From the NCBI RefSeq assembly GCF_012911025.1, contig NZ_WUEI01000004.1:1-64000 (forward strand): 64,000 nt of DNA, in the 5' to 3' direction. Each line of letters starts with the position of its first letter. Position 1 is the first letter of the stretch. The notes beneath the pieces are model-generated. The model worked only from the letters and a program-made list of their open reading frames with translations. It searched no databases and was not told the DNA's origin. Made by a program: the position numbers and the translations under genes. Origin of the DNA: Azoarcus sp. TTM-91. GTDB lineage: Bacteria; Pseudomonadota; Gammaproteobacteria; Burkholderiales; Rhodocyclaceae. Positions 45,829-54,995 of this stretch are shown here, piece after piece.

Positions 45829-46140
45829 ATGCACAACGACAAGGACATCCCCACCGGCAGCGCGCTGGAGGACTGCTGGCTGCCGCTGGAACAGGTGGCT
45901 GCGGCCTGCGCGGTCGAGCCGGAATGGCTGCTGCGCCACATCGAGGACGGCCTCTTCGTCGGCATGGCCAGCGTCGGCGGCACCTGGCGCTTCTCCACCA
46001 TCGGCCTCGCCAGGGCCCGGCGCATGCGCGAACTGGAACGCAACTTCGACGCGGTGCCGGAGCTCGCCGCCCTGGTGGCCGACATGCTGGAGGAGATGGA
46101 CCGGTTGCGCGCCCGCCTGCGCCGCGCGGGCCTGGCCTGA
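45829..46140 (+). CDS. cbpM: Chaperone modulatory protein CbpM
   Basis: Encodes 103 residues (E. coli CbpM 101). It binds the CbpA J domain and inhibits its co-chaperone and DNA-binding activity. The N-terminal part resembles a MerR-type helix (LEQVAAACAVEPEWLLRHIE), and the C-terminal half is a long basic helix ending DRLRARLRRAG. Two bases separate it from the cbpA stop, so expression is coupled. Confidence 0.88.
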   Translation: MHNDKDIPTGSALEDCWLPLEQVAAACAVEPEWLLRHIEDGLFVGMASVGGTWRFSTIGLARARRMRELERNFDAVPELAALVADMLEEMDRLRARLRRAGLA

Positions 46141-46265
46141 ACGGCGCACCGGGGCAAGGCCGGCGCGGCAGCACCGGCAGGCACTTGGAAGCCGGCCTTG
46201 CAGCCCCAATCTGCAGGCTACCGGCGCCAGCAAGCCATGACATCACCCGCCGGCCAGGAGCCCTC

Positions 46266-46700
46266 ATGAACGACAAACTGCATCTCGCCTGTCCCCACTG
46301 TGCCGCCATCAACCGCCTGCCAGCGCAGCGCCTGAGCCAGCAGCCGGCCTGCGGCAGCTGCCACCAGGCGCTGTTCACCGGCCAGCCGCTGGCGCTGAAC
46401 GAGGAAGGCTTCGACCGCCATCTGCAGCGCGAAGAGATACCGCTGCTGGTGGATTTCTGGGCCCCCTGGTGCGGCCCCTGCCGCAGCATGGCGCCGGCCT
46501 TCGCCGCTGCCGCGGCCACGCTGGAGCCAGCCTTCCGCCTCGCCAAGGTGGATACCGAGGCGGTGCCGCAGCTGGCCGCCCGCTTCGGCATCCGCAGCAT
46601 TCCCACGCTGATCCTGTTCCGCCACGGCCGCGAAGTGGCGCGCCAGGCCGGTGCCATGGGCAGCGCGGATATCGTGCGCTGGGCGCGCAGCCAGGGCTGA
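46266..46700 (+). CDS. trxC: Thioredoxin TrxC (thioredoxin 2)
   Basis: Encodes 144 residues (E. coli Trx2 139). The N-terminal zinc-binding part has two CxxC pairs: Cys9/Cys12 (CPHC) and Cys29/Cys32 (CGSC). The active site is WCGPC (68–72), and the cis-proline lies in SIPTLILF. It reduces cytosolic disulfides under oxidative stress. The ATG at 46266 is preceded by GGAG eight bases upstream; the frame is open further upstream as a shadow of cbpM. Confidence 0.94.
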   Translation: MNDKLHLACPHCAAINRLPAQRLSQQPACGSCHQALFTGQPLALNEEGFDRHLQREEIPLLVDFWAPWCGPCRSMAPAFAAAAATLEPAFRLAKVDTEAVPQLAARFGIRSIPTLILFRHGREVARQAGAMGSADIVRWARSQG

Positions 46701-46769
46701 GGGCGGGTTGCCGTCCACCGGCTCCGGCCACGGAACAGCCTTCTTCATGCCGCCCTCCCGGGAGTTCAG

Positions 46770-47888
46770 ATGAACCGCCGCCCCAACTCCGCCGCCCGCG
46801 CCCTGCAGCTACTGGCACTCATCGGAATCCTCCTGCTGCTGTGGCAGGGCTATGCCCTGCTGAGCACGCCGGCAGCCGAACCCCGCGCCATCACCGCCCG
46901 CGGCGACCTCGCCGCCGACGAGCAGGCCAGCATCGCCCTGTTCGAGAACAGCCGGGATTCGGTGGTCTACATCACCACCCGCAGCCAGGTGCGGGACCCG
47001 TGGACGCGCAACGTCTTCTCGGTGCCGCGCGGCACCGGCTCCGGCTTCATCTGGGACGAGGACGGCCATGTGGTAACCAATTTCCACGTCATCCAGGGCG
47101 CCAGCGAAGCCATGGTGAAGCTGGCCGATGGCCGCGACTACCGCGCGGTGCTGGTCGGTGCCAGTCCGGCGCACGACATCGCGGTACTGCGCATCGCCAC
47201 CGGCTTCCAGCGCCCGCGGCCGGTGCCCATAGGCAGCAGCCACGACCTGAAGGTGGGGCAGAAGGTATTTGCCATCGGTAACCCCTTCGGCCTCGACTGG
47301 ACGCTGACCACCGGCATCGTCTCGGCGCTGGACCGCTCGCTGGACGGCGGCGACGGCAACACCATCTCTCATCTCATCCAGACCGACGCCGCCATCAACC
47401 CTGGCAACTCCGGCGGCCCGCTGCTGGATTCCGCCGGCCGGCTGATCGGCATCAACACCGCCATCTACAGCCCCAGCGGCGCCAGCGCCGGCATCGGCTT
47501 CGCGGTACCGGTGGACACGGTGAACCGGGTGGTGCCGGAGCTGATCGCCCGCGGCCGCTACAGCCGGCCGGCAGTAGGCGTGGAGATAGACGACACCCTC
47601 AACCGCCGGCTGGCCGCCGCCTTCGGCCGCGAGGGCGTGTTCGTTCTGCGGGTGAACCCCGGCTCCGCCGCCGCCCAGGCCGGCCTCGCCGGCGTACGGC
47701 TGACGCCGGAGGGCGCAGTGCTGCCGGGCGACATCGTGGTCGCCATCGACGGCAAGAAGGTGGATTCGGTGGGGCGCTTCAGCGCGCGGCTCGACGACTA
47801 CCGGGTCGGCGACACGGTGACGCTGACGCTGGAGCGCGACGGCAAGACACGGGAAGTGCAAGTAGTGCTGCAGCCAGGCGGCGCTTGA
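46770..47888 (+). CDS. Trypsin-like periplasmic serine protease, DegS/AlgW-like (one PDZ domain)
   Basis: Encodes 372 residues. One N-terminal membrane anchor or uncleaved signal (residues 10–31) precedes the protease domain with triad His106, Asp136 and Ser214 (NPGNSGGPL). A single PDZ domain occupies about 270–365. One anchor plus one PDZ is the DegS/AlgW (HhoB) layout, where the protease senses misfolded outer-membrane proteins and cleaves the anti-sigma factor RseA. DegP-type enzymes have two PDZ domains. No rpoE or rseA is in the window. Confidence 0.9.
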   Translation: MNRRPNSAARALQLLALIGILLLLWQGYALLSTPAAEPRAITARGDLAADEQASIALFENSRDSVVYITTRSQVRDPWTRNVFSVPRGTGSGFIWDEDGHVVTNFHVIQGASEAMVKLADGRDYRAVLVGASPAHDIAVLRIATGFQRPRPVPIGSSHDLKVGQKVFAIGNPFGLDWTLTTGIVSALDRSLDGGDGNTISHLIQTDAAINPGNSGGPLLDSAGRLIGINTAIYSPSGASAGIGFAVPVDTVNRVVPELIARGRYSRPAVGVEIDDTLNRRLAAAFGREGVFVLRVNPGSAAAQAGLAGVRLTPEGAVLPGDIVVAIDGKKVDSVGRFSARLDDYRVGDTVTLTLERDGKTREVQVVLQPGGA

Positions 47889-48073
47889 GCCGCCAGGCCG
47901 CCCGGCTTGATCGTGGCGCCTCGAGCGCGCTCGGGCGCTTGGGGAAGATCCAGGCAACCGCCCCTCGCAGGAGTTTCTCCCCTGCCCTCCCGCGAGGGGG
48001 AGGAAGCAAGGCTGCGGCTCCGCGCAACTGGACCCGCGCCTGGGCGAGGCCAGTGCGGCGACGATTCAACGCT

Positions 48074-49057
48074 TCAGCGATTCACATCCACCACCACGCG
48101 GCCGCGCACCCGGCCGGCCAGCAGTTCGCCGGCAAGCGGAATGGCCTCGCTGAGGCCAACCTCCTGCGTCATCACCTCCAGCAGCGCCGGGTCCAGGTCG
48201 CGGGCCAGGCGTTCCCAGGCCTGCAGGCGGTCGGGCCGCGGACACATCACGCTGTCCACCCCGGCCAAGGTCACGCCGCGCAGGATGAAGGGCGCCACCG
48301 AGGCCGGCAGGTCCATGCCCTGCGCCAGGCCGCAGGCCGCCACCACGCCGCGGTAGCGCAGGCTGGCGCAGACGTTGGCCAAAGTGTGGCTGCCTACGGT
48401 GTCCACCGCCGCCGCCCAGCGCTCCTTGCCCAGCGGCTTGCCCGGCGCGGAGAGTTCGGCGCGGTCGATGATGTAGGAAGCGCCCAGCTTCTTCAGGTAG
48501 TCCGCCTCCGCCGGCCGGCCGGTGGAAGCAACCACGGTGTAGCCCAGGCGGGCGAGCACCGCCACCGCCACGCTACCGACGCCGCCGGCGGCGCCAGTCA
48601 CCAGCACTTCGCCCCAGCCGGGCGTCACGCCGTGACGCTCCAGCGCCAGCACGCACAGCATCGCGGTATAGCCGGCGGTGCCTATGGCCATCGCCTGGCG
48701 CGGCGAGAAGGCTGCCGGCAGCGGCACCAGCCAGTCGCCCTTCAGGCGCGCCTTCTGCGCCAGCCCGCCCCAATGCACCTCGCCCACGCCCCAGCCGTTG
48801 AGCACCACCTGGTCGCCCGGCTTGTACTCCGGGTGGCCACTGTGCGTCACCGTGCCGGCGAGGTCGATGCCGGGCACCATCGGAAAGCGCCTCACCACCG
48901 GGTTGGTGCCGGTGATGGCAAGGCCGTCCTTGTAATTGAGAGTGGAATAGGCAACATCCACCGTCACGTCGCCCTCGGGCAACGCGCCCTCGTCCAGCTC
49001 CGTCAGCACGGCACGGTAGCCCGCTTCGTCCTTGTCGATCCGGATTGCCTTGAACAT
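48074..49057 (-). CDS. acuI: Acrylyl-CoA reductase AcuI / YhdH-type zinc-independent alcohol dehydrogenase
   Basis: Encodes 327 residues (E. coli YhdH 324). A medium-chain reductase lacking the zinc-binding residues, with the NADPH-binding motif [10 protein letters not shown] near residue 153 and the YhdH-type N-terminus [13 protein letters not shown]. AcuI reduces toxic acrylyl-CoA to propionyl-CoA. The ATG at 49057 is preceded by GGAGG; an ATG five codons upstream (49072) is possible. It lies 53 bases after a TetR gene on the same strand, an arrangement like acuR–acuI of Rhodobacter. Confidence 0.9.
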   Translation of the reverse strand: MFKAIRIDKDEAGYRAVLTELDEGALPEGDVTVDVAYSTLNYKDGLAITGTNPVVRRFPMVPGIDLAGTVTHSGHPEYKPGDQVVLNGWGVGEVHWGGLAQKARLKGDWLVPLPAAFSPRQAMAIGTAGYTAMLCVLALERHGVTPGWGEVLVTGAAGGVGSVAVAVLARLGYTVVASTGRPAEADYLKKLGASYIIDRAELSAPGKPLGKERWAAAVDTVGSHTLANVCASLRYRGVVAACGLAQGMDLPASVAPFILRGVTLAGVDSVMCPRPDRLQAWERLARDLDPALLEVMTQEVGLSEAIPLAGELLAGRVRGRVVVDVNR

Positions 49058-49110
49058 CCTGCCTTCCTCCATGATGTCGCCCGGCGCCGCCGGGCATGGG
49101 GCCGGCCGCT

Positions 49111-49794
49111 TCAGCGGCGCGGCAAGGTAGCGACGAAGCCCTCGGCAAACAGGCGCAGCGCCCGCTCGTTGCCTTCCAGCTTGGCCCTCAGCACCGCGCC
49201 TTCCCAGCCGGTCCAGAAATAGGCGGCAAGACGGGTGCAGTCGGCGCCCGCCGCCAGTTCGCCGGCCTCTTTCGCTGCTTCCAGGCAAGCGGCCAGGCGG
49301 CTCTCCCAGTCGGCCAGCACCGCGCGCAGGCTCTCCCGGTAGGCCTCCGGCAGCGCGGCGATCTCCTGCCCCAGGTTGCCGACCAGGCAGCCGCGGCGGA
49401 AGGCGTGGCGTGCCATGCCGGCGCAAGCGTCATCCACGAAGGCTTGCAGCCGCGCCAGCGGCGACAGCGCCTCGTCGAGGAAATGGCGATCCAGCTTGCG
49501 GGCGAAGTAGGCGGCGTAGCGCTCTATCAGCGCCGCGCCGAAGGCTTCCTTGCTGTCGAAGTAGTAATAGAAGGAGCCCTTGGGCACGCCGACCCGGCGC
49601 AGCAGTTCGTCCAGCCCGCTGGCGGCAAAGCCCTTCTCGGTGAGGACCTCCAGCCCGGCGCGCAGCAGGGCTCCCCGAGTATCACGGGCGCCCTCCGCGC
49701 GCGGCGGGCGGCCAGGCTTGCGGCGCATCGGAGGACTGGCGGCCGGGTCGGTCGCGCTATCCACTGGGAGGTCGGTCGGGGCTGATGAGCTCAT
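49111..49794 (-). CDS. TetR family transcriptional regulator (AcuR-like)
   Basis: Encodes 227 residues. After a 25-residue tail comes RRKPGRPP, then the [49 protein letters not shown] (about 38–82), typical of TetR regulators. The C-terminal ligand domain contains [12 protein letters not shown], shared by AcuR/NemR-like proteins whose conserved cysteine may react with electrophiles (inference). It sits upstream of acuI in one operon, with a palindrome in its own promoter. Confidence 0.88.
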   Translation of the reverse strand: MSSSAPTDLPVDSATDPAASPPMRRKPGRPPRAEGARDTRGALLRAGLEVLTEKGFAASGLDELLRRVGVPKGSFYYYFDSKEAFGAALIERYAAYFARKLDRHFLDEALSPLARLQAFVDDACAGMARHAFRRGCLVGNLGQEIAALPEAYRESLRAVLADWESRLAACLEAAKEAGELAAGADCTRLAAYFWTGWEGAVLRAKLEGNERALRLFAEGFVATLPRR

Positions 49795-49801
49795 GCCCGG
49801 A

Positions 49802-49829
49802 ATATTAGACCGATCGTCTACAAAATCAA
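49802..49829 (-). promoter_or_regulatory. acuR–acuI promoter with TetR-type operator
   Basis: On the minus strand: TTGATT (49824–49829), a 16-base spacer, and TAATAT (49802–49807). The dyad TAGAC-N5-GTCTA (49806–49820) overlaps the spacer and the -10, so a bound TetR dimer would block initiation. The ATG is eight bases downstream of the -10, giving an almost leaderless transcript unless a second promoter exists. Confidence 0.72.
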
Positions 49830-49986
49830 GCCGAGGATGTTTTTCCCTGCCGGCAAACTGTTACGCTCAGAAATCGAACAGGCTGACACTGTTACGAAAC
49901 GGTGCCCGATGGTGTACTCCCGCTGCCGTTCCTCCGGCGCTCGACTCCGGCGTCCGGGCAGGCGGCGCGACGAGGAAAACACCACC

Positions 49987-51363
49987 ATGTCAGCATCCAC
50001 CAGCCGGGCCCACGATGCCCGCATCCTGTTCTACACCAAGACCGGCAAGGTCCATCCCCGCGAAGTCCGCGGCTACTACGACAGCTTGCGCTGGGCCATG
50101 GTCTGGCTCACCCAGATCGTGTTCTACGGCGCCTGCTGGCTCAGCTGGGACGGCCGTCAGGCGCTGCTGTTCGACATCGCCGAGCGCAAGTTCTACTTCT
50201 TCGGCCTGGTGCTGTGGCCGCAGGACGCGCTGCTGCTGGCCATCCTGCTCATCATCTCCGCTACCGCGCTGTTCCTGGCCACGGCGGTAGCCGGCCGGCT
50301 GTTCTGCGGCTTCGCCTGTCCGCAGACGGTCTATACCGCCATCTTCCGCTGGGTGGAGGCGCGCATCGAAGGCGACCACCTCGCCCGCATGCGCCTGGAC
50401 CAGGCGCCGGCCGGCCCGCGCAAGCTGGCGCTGAAAGCGGCCAAGCACGCGTCCTGGCTGGCGATCTCGTTATGGACCGGCATCACCTTCGTCGGCTACT
50501 TCACCCCGCTGCAGGGTTTGCTGGCGGAGATAGCGCAGCTTTCGCTGGGCGGCTGGGCGGCTTTCTGGGTGGGCTTCTACGCTCTCTTCACCTATCTGCA
50601 GGCCGGTTTCGCGCGGGAGATGGTGTGCCAACACATGTGCCCCTATTCCCGTTTCCAGGGGGTGATGATCGACGCCGACACTTCGACCGTGTCCTACGAC
50701 GCCCGCCGCGGCGAACCGCGCAAGGCCAAGCGCACCGGCGGCGCGCATGGCGACTGTGTGGATTGCAGCCTGTGCGTGCAGGTCTGCCCCACCGGCATCG
50801 ACATCCGCGAGGGCCTGCAGTACCAGTGCATCAACTGCGGCCTGTGCGTGGATGCCTGCGACAAGGTGATGGACAAGGTCGGCAGCCCCACCGGCCTGAT
50901 CCGCTTCGCCTCCGAGCGGCAGTTGGCCGGCGGCCAGGCGAAGGCGGTGTGGCTGCGGCCGCGGGTGCAGATCTACGCCAGCCTGCTGGTGGTATTTACC
51001 GCGCTCGGTGCGTGGACGCTGTCGCAACGTATTCCGCTGCTGGCCGACGTGCTGCGCGACCGCGCGGTGCTGCTGCAGGAGGCGGCAGACGGCAGCATAG
51101 AGAACAGCTACACGCTGAAGCTGATGAACCTGGTGGAAGCGCCGCGCCGCTTCGCGGTGACGGTGGATGGCCCGGCCGGCGCCCGCCTCGTCGGCAACAG
51201 CAGCTTCGACGTGCCGGCGGGCAGCGTGCTGCCGGTGTCGGTCACCGTGGCCGCCGCGCCGGACGCTTCGCGCTCCGGCGCCCAGCCGGTGCGCTTCCAC
51301 ATCAGCGCGGTGGATGATCCGGCGGTACGCATCGTCGAGCAGAGTTCCTTCCTGCTGCCCTGA
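49987..51363 (+). CDS. ccoG: Cytochrome c oxidase accessory protein CcoG (FixG/RdxA)
   Basis: Encodes 458 residues. Five to six membrane segments and two ferredoxin-type [4Fe-4S] clusters with Cys257/260/263/267 and Cys281/284/287/291 (CINCGLCVDACD). A periplasmic Ig-like domain forms the C-terminus. CcoG acts in copper delivery and assembly of cbb3-type oxidase. It is usually next to ccoNOQP and ccoHIS, but none of these is in the window. The ATG has GAGGAAA about eight bases upstream. It is divergent from acuR. Confidence 0.94.
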   Translation: MSASTSRAHDARILFYTKTGKVHPREVRGYYDSLRWAMVWLTQIVFYGACWLSWDGRQALLFDIAERKFYFFGLVLWPQDALLLAILLIISATALFLATAVAGRLFCGFACPQTVYTAIFRWVEARIEGDHLARMRLDQAPAGPRKLALKAAKHASWLAISLWTGITFVGYFTPLQGLLAEIAQLSLGGWAAFWVGFYALFTYLQAGFAREMVCQHMCPYSRFQGVMIDADTSTVSYDARRGEPRKAKRTGGAHGDCVDCSLCVQVCPTGIDIREGLQYQCINCGLCVDACDKVMDKVGSPTGLIRFASERQLAGGQAKAVWLRPRVQIYASLLVVFTALGAWTLSQRIPLLADVLRDRAVLLQEAADGSIENSYTLKLMNLVEAPRRFAVTVDGPAGARLVGNSSFDVPAGSVLPVSVTVAAAPDASRSGAQPVRFHISAVDDPAVRIVEQSSFLLP

Positions 51364-51380
51364 AGCGCCCCACCTCTCCT

Positions 51381-52412
51381 TCAGTGCCGCGCGTCCAGCA
51401 TCTCGCGCAGCGGCACTGGCAGGAGGGCGCGCAGGCGGGCGACGATGGCTTCCTCCTTGCGCGTCCACAGGATGCCCAACCAGATCACCAGCAGGCCGAG
51501 CGCGGTGAGCACGAAGGGGAAGAGCACGCTGTCCTTGAACACGTCGTAGGCGAGGTGGCCGAGGTAGAAGGAGGCGCCCAGGCCGCCGAAGACGACGAAG
51601 ACCCGCCGCGCCAGCGCCGCGCCTATGCCTATCATCGCCAGGTTGATGCAGAAGTAGAGGAACTTGCCGAGCTCGTCATGGGAGTCCATGGCGCTCAGCC
51701 CGCCCCAGAAGGCGACGACGCCGAAGAGGTAGAGCCAGAAGGCGAAGTCGCGCTGCTGCCGGGTGCGCACATCCACCCAGAAGGCGAACAACGCCATCGC
51801 CAGCCCGAACCACAGCGACACCAGCTTGCGCAACTGCCAGTCGTAGTCGCCATCCAGGCTGAGGTAGGGCACCACGTCCATGCTGATGTACCACAACGTC
51901 ACCGCTACCGGCATGACCATGAAAGGCAGGCGGTAGCGCCACAGCAGGATGGCGGCGGCTGCCAGCGTCGCCAGCTCCATCATCAACCAGCGCCAGTCGA
52001 TATGGGTGTGGTAAGCGCGGAAGGGCCGGCCATCCGCCCACCAGCCCAGGCCGACCTGCAACCCATACACCGCCAGCGGCACCAGCACCACGACGAAGGC
52101 GCCGACGATGCCGGCCGGAATGGCCAGCCGCCTGTGCAGCAGGAATTCGACGAAGGCCAGGCCGGCAGCGCCGTAGCCCAGAGCGATCGCCATCAGCCCC
52201 CAGCCGCCGAAGCGCTCCCAGCCCAAGTTCATGAACAGCGACATCGCGCCTATCGCCAGCATGCCGCCGAGGTAGTAGAGAATGTGCGCCGCCTTGAAGC
52301 GCGGCACGTCCTGGTTGCGCGTTTCCAGGAAGCGCCACAGCGCCTCGGCCTGGCTCTCGCTCAGCACGCCGGCGGCGCTCGCGTCCTGGAGCGCCTTGCG
52401 GTTCAGTTCCAT
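51381..52412 (-). CDS. DUF2157-like polytopic membrane protein
   Basis: Encodes 343 residues with a soluble N-terminus (MELNRKALQDASAAGVLSES, a short helical motif up to residue 35) followed by eight to nine hydrophobic segments. This layout fits DUF2157 membrane proteins of unknown function. The charged KDS loop and the C-terminal RKEEAIVARLRALLPVPLRE are cytoplasmic-like. It is convergent with ccoG. Confidence 0.65.
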   Translation of the reverse strand: MELNRKALQDASAAGVLSESQAEALWRFLETRNQDVPRFKAAHILYYLGGMLAIGAMSLFMNLGWERFGGWGLMAIALGYGAAGLAFVEFLLHRRLAIPAGIVGAFVVVLVPLAVYGLQVGLGWWADGRPFRAYHTHIDWRWLMMELATLAAAAILLWRYRLPFMVMPVAVTLWYISMDVVPYLSLDGDYDWQLRKLVSLWFGLAMALFAFWVDVRTRQQRDFAFWLYLFGVVAFWGGLSAMDSHDELGKFLYFCINLAMIGIGAALARRVFVVFGGLGASFYLGHLAYDVFKDSVLFPFVLTALGLLVIWLGILWTRKEEAIVARLRALLPVPLREMLDARH

Positions 52413-52508
52413 CTGCTGTTCCTCGATCTGGGCACGGCGCCCAAGGGTAAGGCAGGAAAGCGCGGCCGCGGTACATGGGCCCGGGACGGCAGTCGAGAGG
52501 GCCGGCTT

Positions 52509-52553
52509 CGGGTAATCGCCGCCGCCGGTGCACCCGGCGGTGGCGATTACCCG
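52509..52553. other. Long (20-bp) hairpin between two minus-strand genes
   Basis: Arms 52509–52528 and 52534–52553 pair over 20 bases around a 5-base loop (TGCAC). The single imperfection is a G·T at 52521/52541. There is no T-run on either strand. It starts nine bases after the stop of the DUF2167 gene in transcription order, so it may protect that transcript's 3' end or terminate it. Confidence 0.75.
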
Positions 52554-52561
52554 CCCGGTAC

Positions 52562-53482
52562 TCAGACGCTCTTGTTCTTGCGCCCCAGCCAGCCCTTCAC
52601 CGCCGCGCCCACCCCCAGCGCGGCCAGTGCGATCACCTTGGCGAACTTGGCCAGGAAGGCACCCATCACCGCCAGCAGGCCCAGCTTCTTCGCCGCCGCG
52701 CCGCCCACCAGCGCCGCCAGTCCGTACTCGGCCACCTTGTCCACGCTGCTGTCGAAATCGCCGTAGCGCTTGCCCTCGTTGAAGCTGAGGCCGGCGAGCA
52801 ACTGGCGGGCGATCGGCTTTTCCGCCTCGACGCTGGCGAGGTCGGTCACCAGGTTCATCGAGTAATAGCCTTCGCGGCCGAGCTGGTAGGTGTTGTAGTT
52901 CACCCCGGCGCCGCTATCCTCGGCGGGGTGCTTGTCCCGTACCTCCGCCGACCACACCAGCCTGTGGGTGCTGGCATCGTAGGCGGGCTTCTCCACCCAG
53001 CCGGCGACGACGAATTCGGCGATGCCGCGGGCGGCGCGCTGCTCGTTGGCCTGCTCGGTGCCGTCCTTGAGGTTTTGCAGCAGTTCGTCGGCATCCCAGT
53101 CCTTGGCGTCGTCGTCCTTCACATAGCCGGCGCGCTCGAAGCGCACGCTGACAAAGCCGTTCATCTGCTCGCCGATGACAAGGCCGAGGAAATCGCCGTC
53201 GGTGAGATTGCCCATGGCGTGCATCAGCCGGGCTGCTTCTACCTTGGGGATGAAGGAGAAGCCGGCCGGCAGGTCGAGTGCGCCCTGGTCGCCCAGGGAA
53301 ATCTGCGCCGGGCCGTGTTGCTGCGCCGCAGAAGCGGCCTCGGAGGCGGCTTCCAGCTCGCTGGCCTGGGAGGTCGCAGCCGCGGCGGCGGGCGGAGTTT
53401 CGGCGAAAGCGGGAGATGCAAGCAGCAGGGCAAGGGAAGAAAGGCAGGCGGCCAGGCCGTTGCCGAACAGGCGCAGGGACAT
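52562..53482 (-). CDS. DUF2167 family envelope protein
   Basis: Encodes 306 residues. A signal peptide with cleavage after AFA (about residue 27) is followed by an Ala/Gln-rich linker and the conserved DUF2167 domain (about 55–255): LPAGFSFIPKVEA, ARLMHAMGN, GYVKDDDAKDWDADELL and GWVEKPAYD are typical. Hydrophobic segments near the C-terminus (about 265–300), ending in KGWLGRKNKSV, suggest membrane anchoring. Function is unknown. It may form an operon with the DUF2157-like gene downstream, 149 bases away across a long hairpin. Confidence 0.82.
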   Translation of the reverse strand: MSLRLFGNGLAACLSSLALLLASPAFAETPPAAAAATSQASELEAASEAASAAQQHGPAQISLGDQGALDLPAGFSFIPKVEAARLMHAMGNLTDGDFLGLVIGEQMNGFVSVRFERAGYVKDDDAKDWDADELLQNLKDGTEQANEQRAARGIAEFVVAGWVEKPAYDASTHRLVWSAEVRDKHPAEDSGAGVNYNTYQLGREGYYSMNLVTDLASVEAEKPIARQLLAGLSFNEGKRYGDFDSSVDKVAEYGLAALVGGAAAKKLGLLAVMGAFLAKFAKVIALAALGVGAAVKGWLGRKNKSV

Positions 53483-53663
53483 GATGTGGAATCCGTGGAA
53501 AAAGAAGACGCTAAGAGAACAACCGAGGAAAGCCGCAAGGACAAGAGCAAAGGCGAGAAGATACGCCGCCGCAATCACTCCGTCATCATGACTTTCGGGT
53601 GAAGGTCGACTCCGTTCCCCGCGCGGCGGGTTCACCCCGAGCGCATCCCTCGTCCAAAGCCCT

Positions 53664-53669
53664 TAGAAT
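53664..53669 (+). promoter_or_regulatory. Candidate -10 of the aminotransferase gene
   Basis: TAGAAT, 38 bases before the ATG at 53708. The -35 is unclear. Confidence 0.4.
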
Positions 53670-53707
53670 CGCCCGCCTCGACTTTTCCTTTCCCTGGCGA
53701 CCCCACC

Positions 53708-54841
53708 ATGATCTCCAGCTTCACCCCGCCGCAACGCATCCTGATGGGCCCCGGCCCCTCAGACGTGCCGCAACGCATCCTGGACGCGATGGCGCGCCCC
53801 ACCATAGGCCACCTGGACCCGGCTTTCGCCGAACTGATGGAGCAGACCAAGACCCTGCTGCGCTACGCCTTCCAGACCGAGAACGCGCTGACCTTCCCGG
53901 TTTCCGCGCCTGGCTCCGCCGGCATGGAGATGTGCTTCGTGAACCTGGTCGAGCCGGGAGATACCGTCATCGTCTGCCGCAACGGCGTATTCGGCGGCCG
54001 CATGCTGGAGAACGTGAAGCGCTGCGGCGGCGTGCCGGTGGTGGTGGATGACGCCTGGGGCACCGCGGTGGATCCCGCCAAGGTGCGCGCCGCCTTCGAA
54101 GCCAATCCGCAGGCGCGGGTGCTGGCCTTCGTGCATGCCGAAACTTCCACCGGCGCCCAGTCCGACGCCGCGGCGCTGGCCGCCATCGCCCGCGAGTTCG
54201 GTGCGCTGACCATCATGGACTGCGTGACCTCGCTGGGCGGCACGCCGGTGCGGGTCGACGAATGGGGCATAGACGCCGCCTACTCCGGCAGCCAGAAATG
54301 CCTCTCCTGCACGCCCGGCCTGTCGCCGGTGACCTTCTCCGAGCGCGCGGTGGAACGAGTGCGCGCCCGCCGCATGCCGGTGCAGAGCTGGTTCCTGGAC
54401 CTCAGCCTGGTGCTGGGCTACTGGCAATCCGGCGGCCGCCGCACCTATCACCACACCGCGCCGGTGAATCCGATGTATGCACTGCACGAGGCGCTGGTGA
54501 TGCTGCGCGAGGAAGGCCTGGAGAACGCCTGGGCCCGCCACCGCACGATGCACCTGCGGCTGAAGGCGGAGCTGGAAGCGCTGGGCCTGAGCTTCGTCGT
54601 CGCCGAGCAGGACCGCCTGCCGCAGCTGAACGCGGTGCATGTGCCGGCCGGCGTGGACGAGGCGGCCATCCGCGCCCGCCTGCTGACGGAGTTCGACCTG
54701 GAGATCGGCGCCGGCCTGGGCGACATGGCCGGCAAAATCTGGCGCATCGGCCTGATGGGCCACTCCGCCCGCGAGGAAAACGTGCTGCGCTGCGCGGATG
54801 CGCTGCGCCAGTGCCTGGGCGGCAAGCGCATGGCGGCCTGA
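53708..54841 (+). CDS. Serine/alanine–glyoxylate aminotransferase family protein
   Basis: Encodes 377 residues. A class V PLP aminotransferase with PLP lysine Lys197 in GSQKCLSC and the family N-terminus LMGPGPSDVPQRI. C-terminal RIGLMGHSAREENV is typical. Homologues transfer the amino group of serine or alanine to glyoxylate, or act on related substrates; serine–glyoxylate is the usual annotation but not proven here. The gene is convergent with hom, separated by a hairpin. Confidence 0.88.
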   Translation: MISSFTPPQRILMGPGPSDVPQRILDAMARPTIGHLDPAFAELMEQTKTLLRYAFQTENALTFPVSAPGSAGMEMCFVNLVEPGDTVIVCRNGVFGGRMLENVKRCGGVPVVVDDAWGTAVDPAKVRAAFEANPQARVLAFVHAETSTGAQSDAAALAAIAREFGALTIMDCVTSLGGTPVRVDEWGIDAAYSGSQKCLSCTPGLSPVTFSERAVERVRARRMPVQSWFLDLSLVLGYWQSGGRRTYHHTAPVNPMYALHEALVMLREEGLENAWARHRTMHLRLKAELEALGLSFVVAEQDRLPQLNAVHVPAGVDEAAIRARLLTEFDLEIGAGLGDMAGKIWRIGLMGHSAREENVLRCADALRQCLGGKRMAA

Positions 54842-54902
54842 GTTCAGCCCACGCCCGGCCTGGCTGGCGCCGGGATGCCCCCGGCGCCAGCACGCAGAAA
54901 CG

Positions 54903-54931
54903 ACAACGCCGGCTTCACGCCGGCGTTGTTC
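54903..54931. terminator. Hairpin between convergent aminotransferase and hom genes
   Basis: A perfect 11-bp stem ACAACGCCGGC (54903–54913) and GCCGGCGTTGT (54919–54929), 5-base loop, followed by TTCC on the plus strand and GTCGTTTCT on the minus strand. It could serve both convergent genes; the T-runs are modest. Confidence 0.65.
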
Positions 54932-54995
54932 CATTCATCCGCCTAGAAGCAAAAGCCGCAGCCTGAACGGCTTTCGGCCCCTGCCCGCGCGGGGA

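Noticed and set aside
47912..47938. Inverted repeat in the gap between the DegS-like and acuI genes as a terminator
   Set aside because: The arms are unequal (11 and 10 bases), with no T-run on either strand; likely chance in GC-rich DNA.
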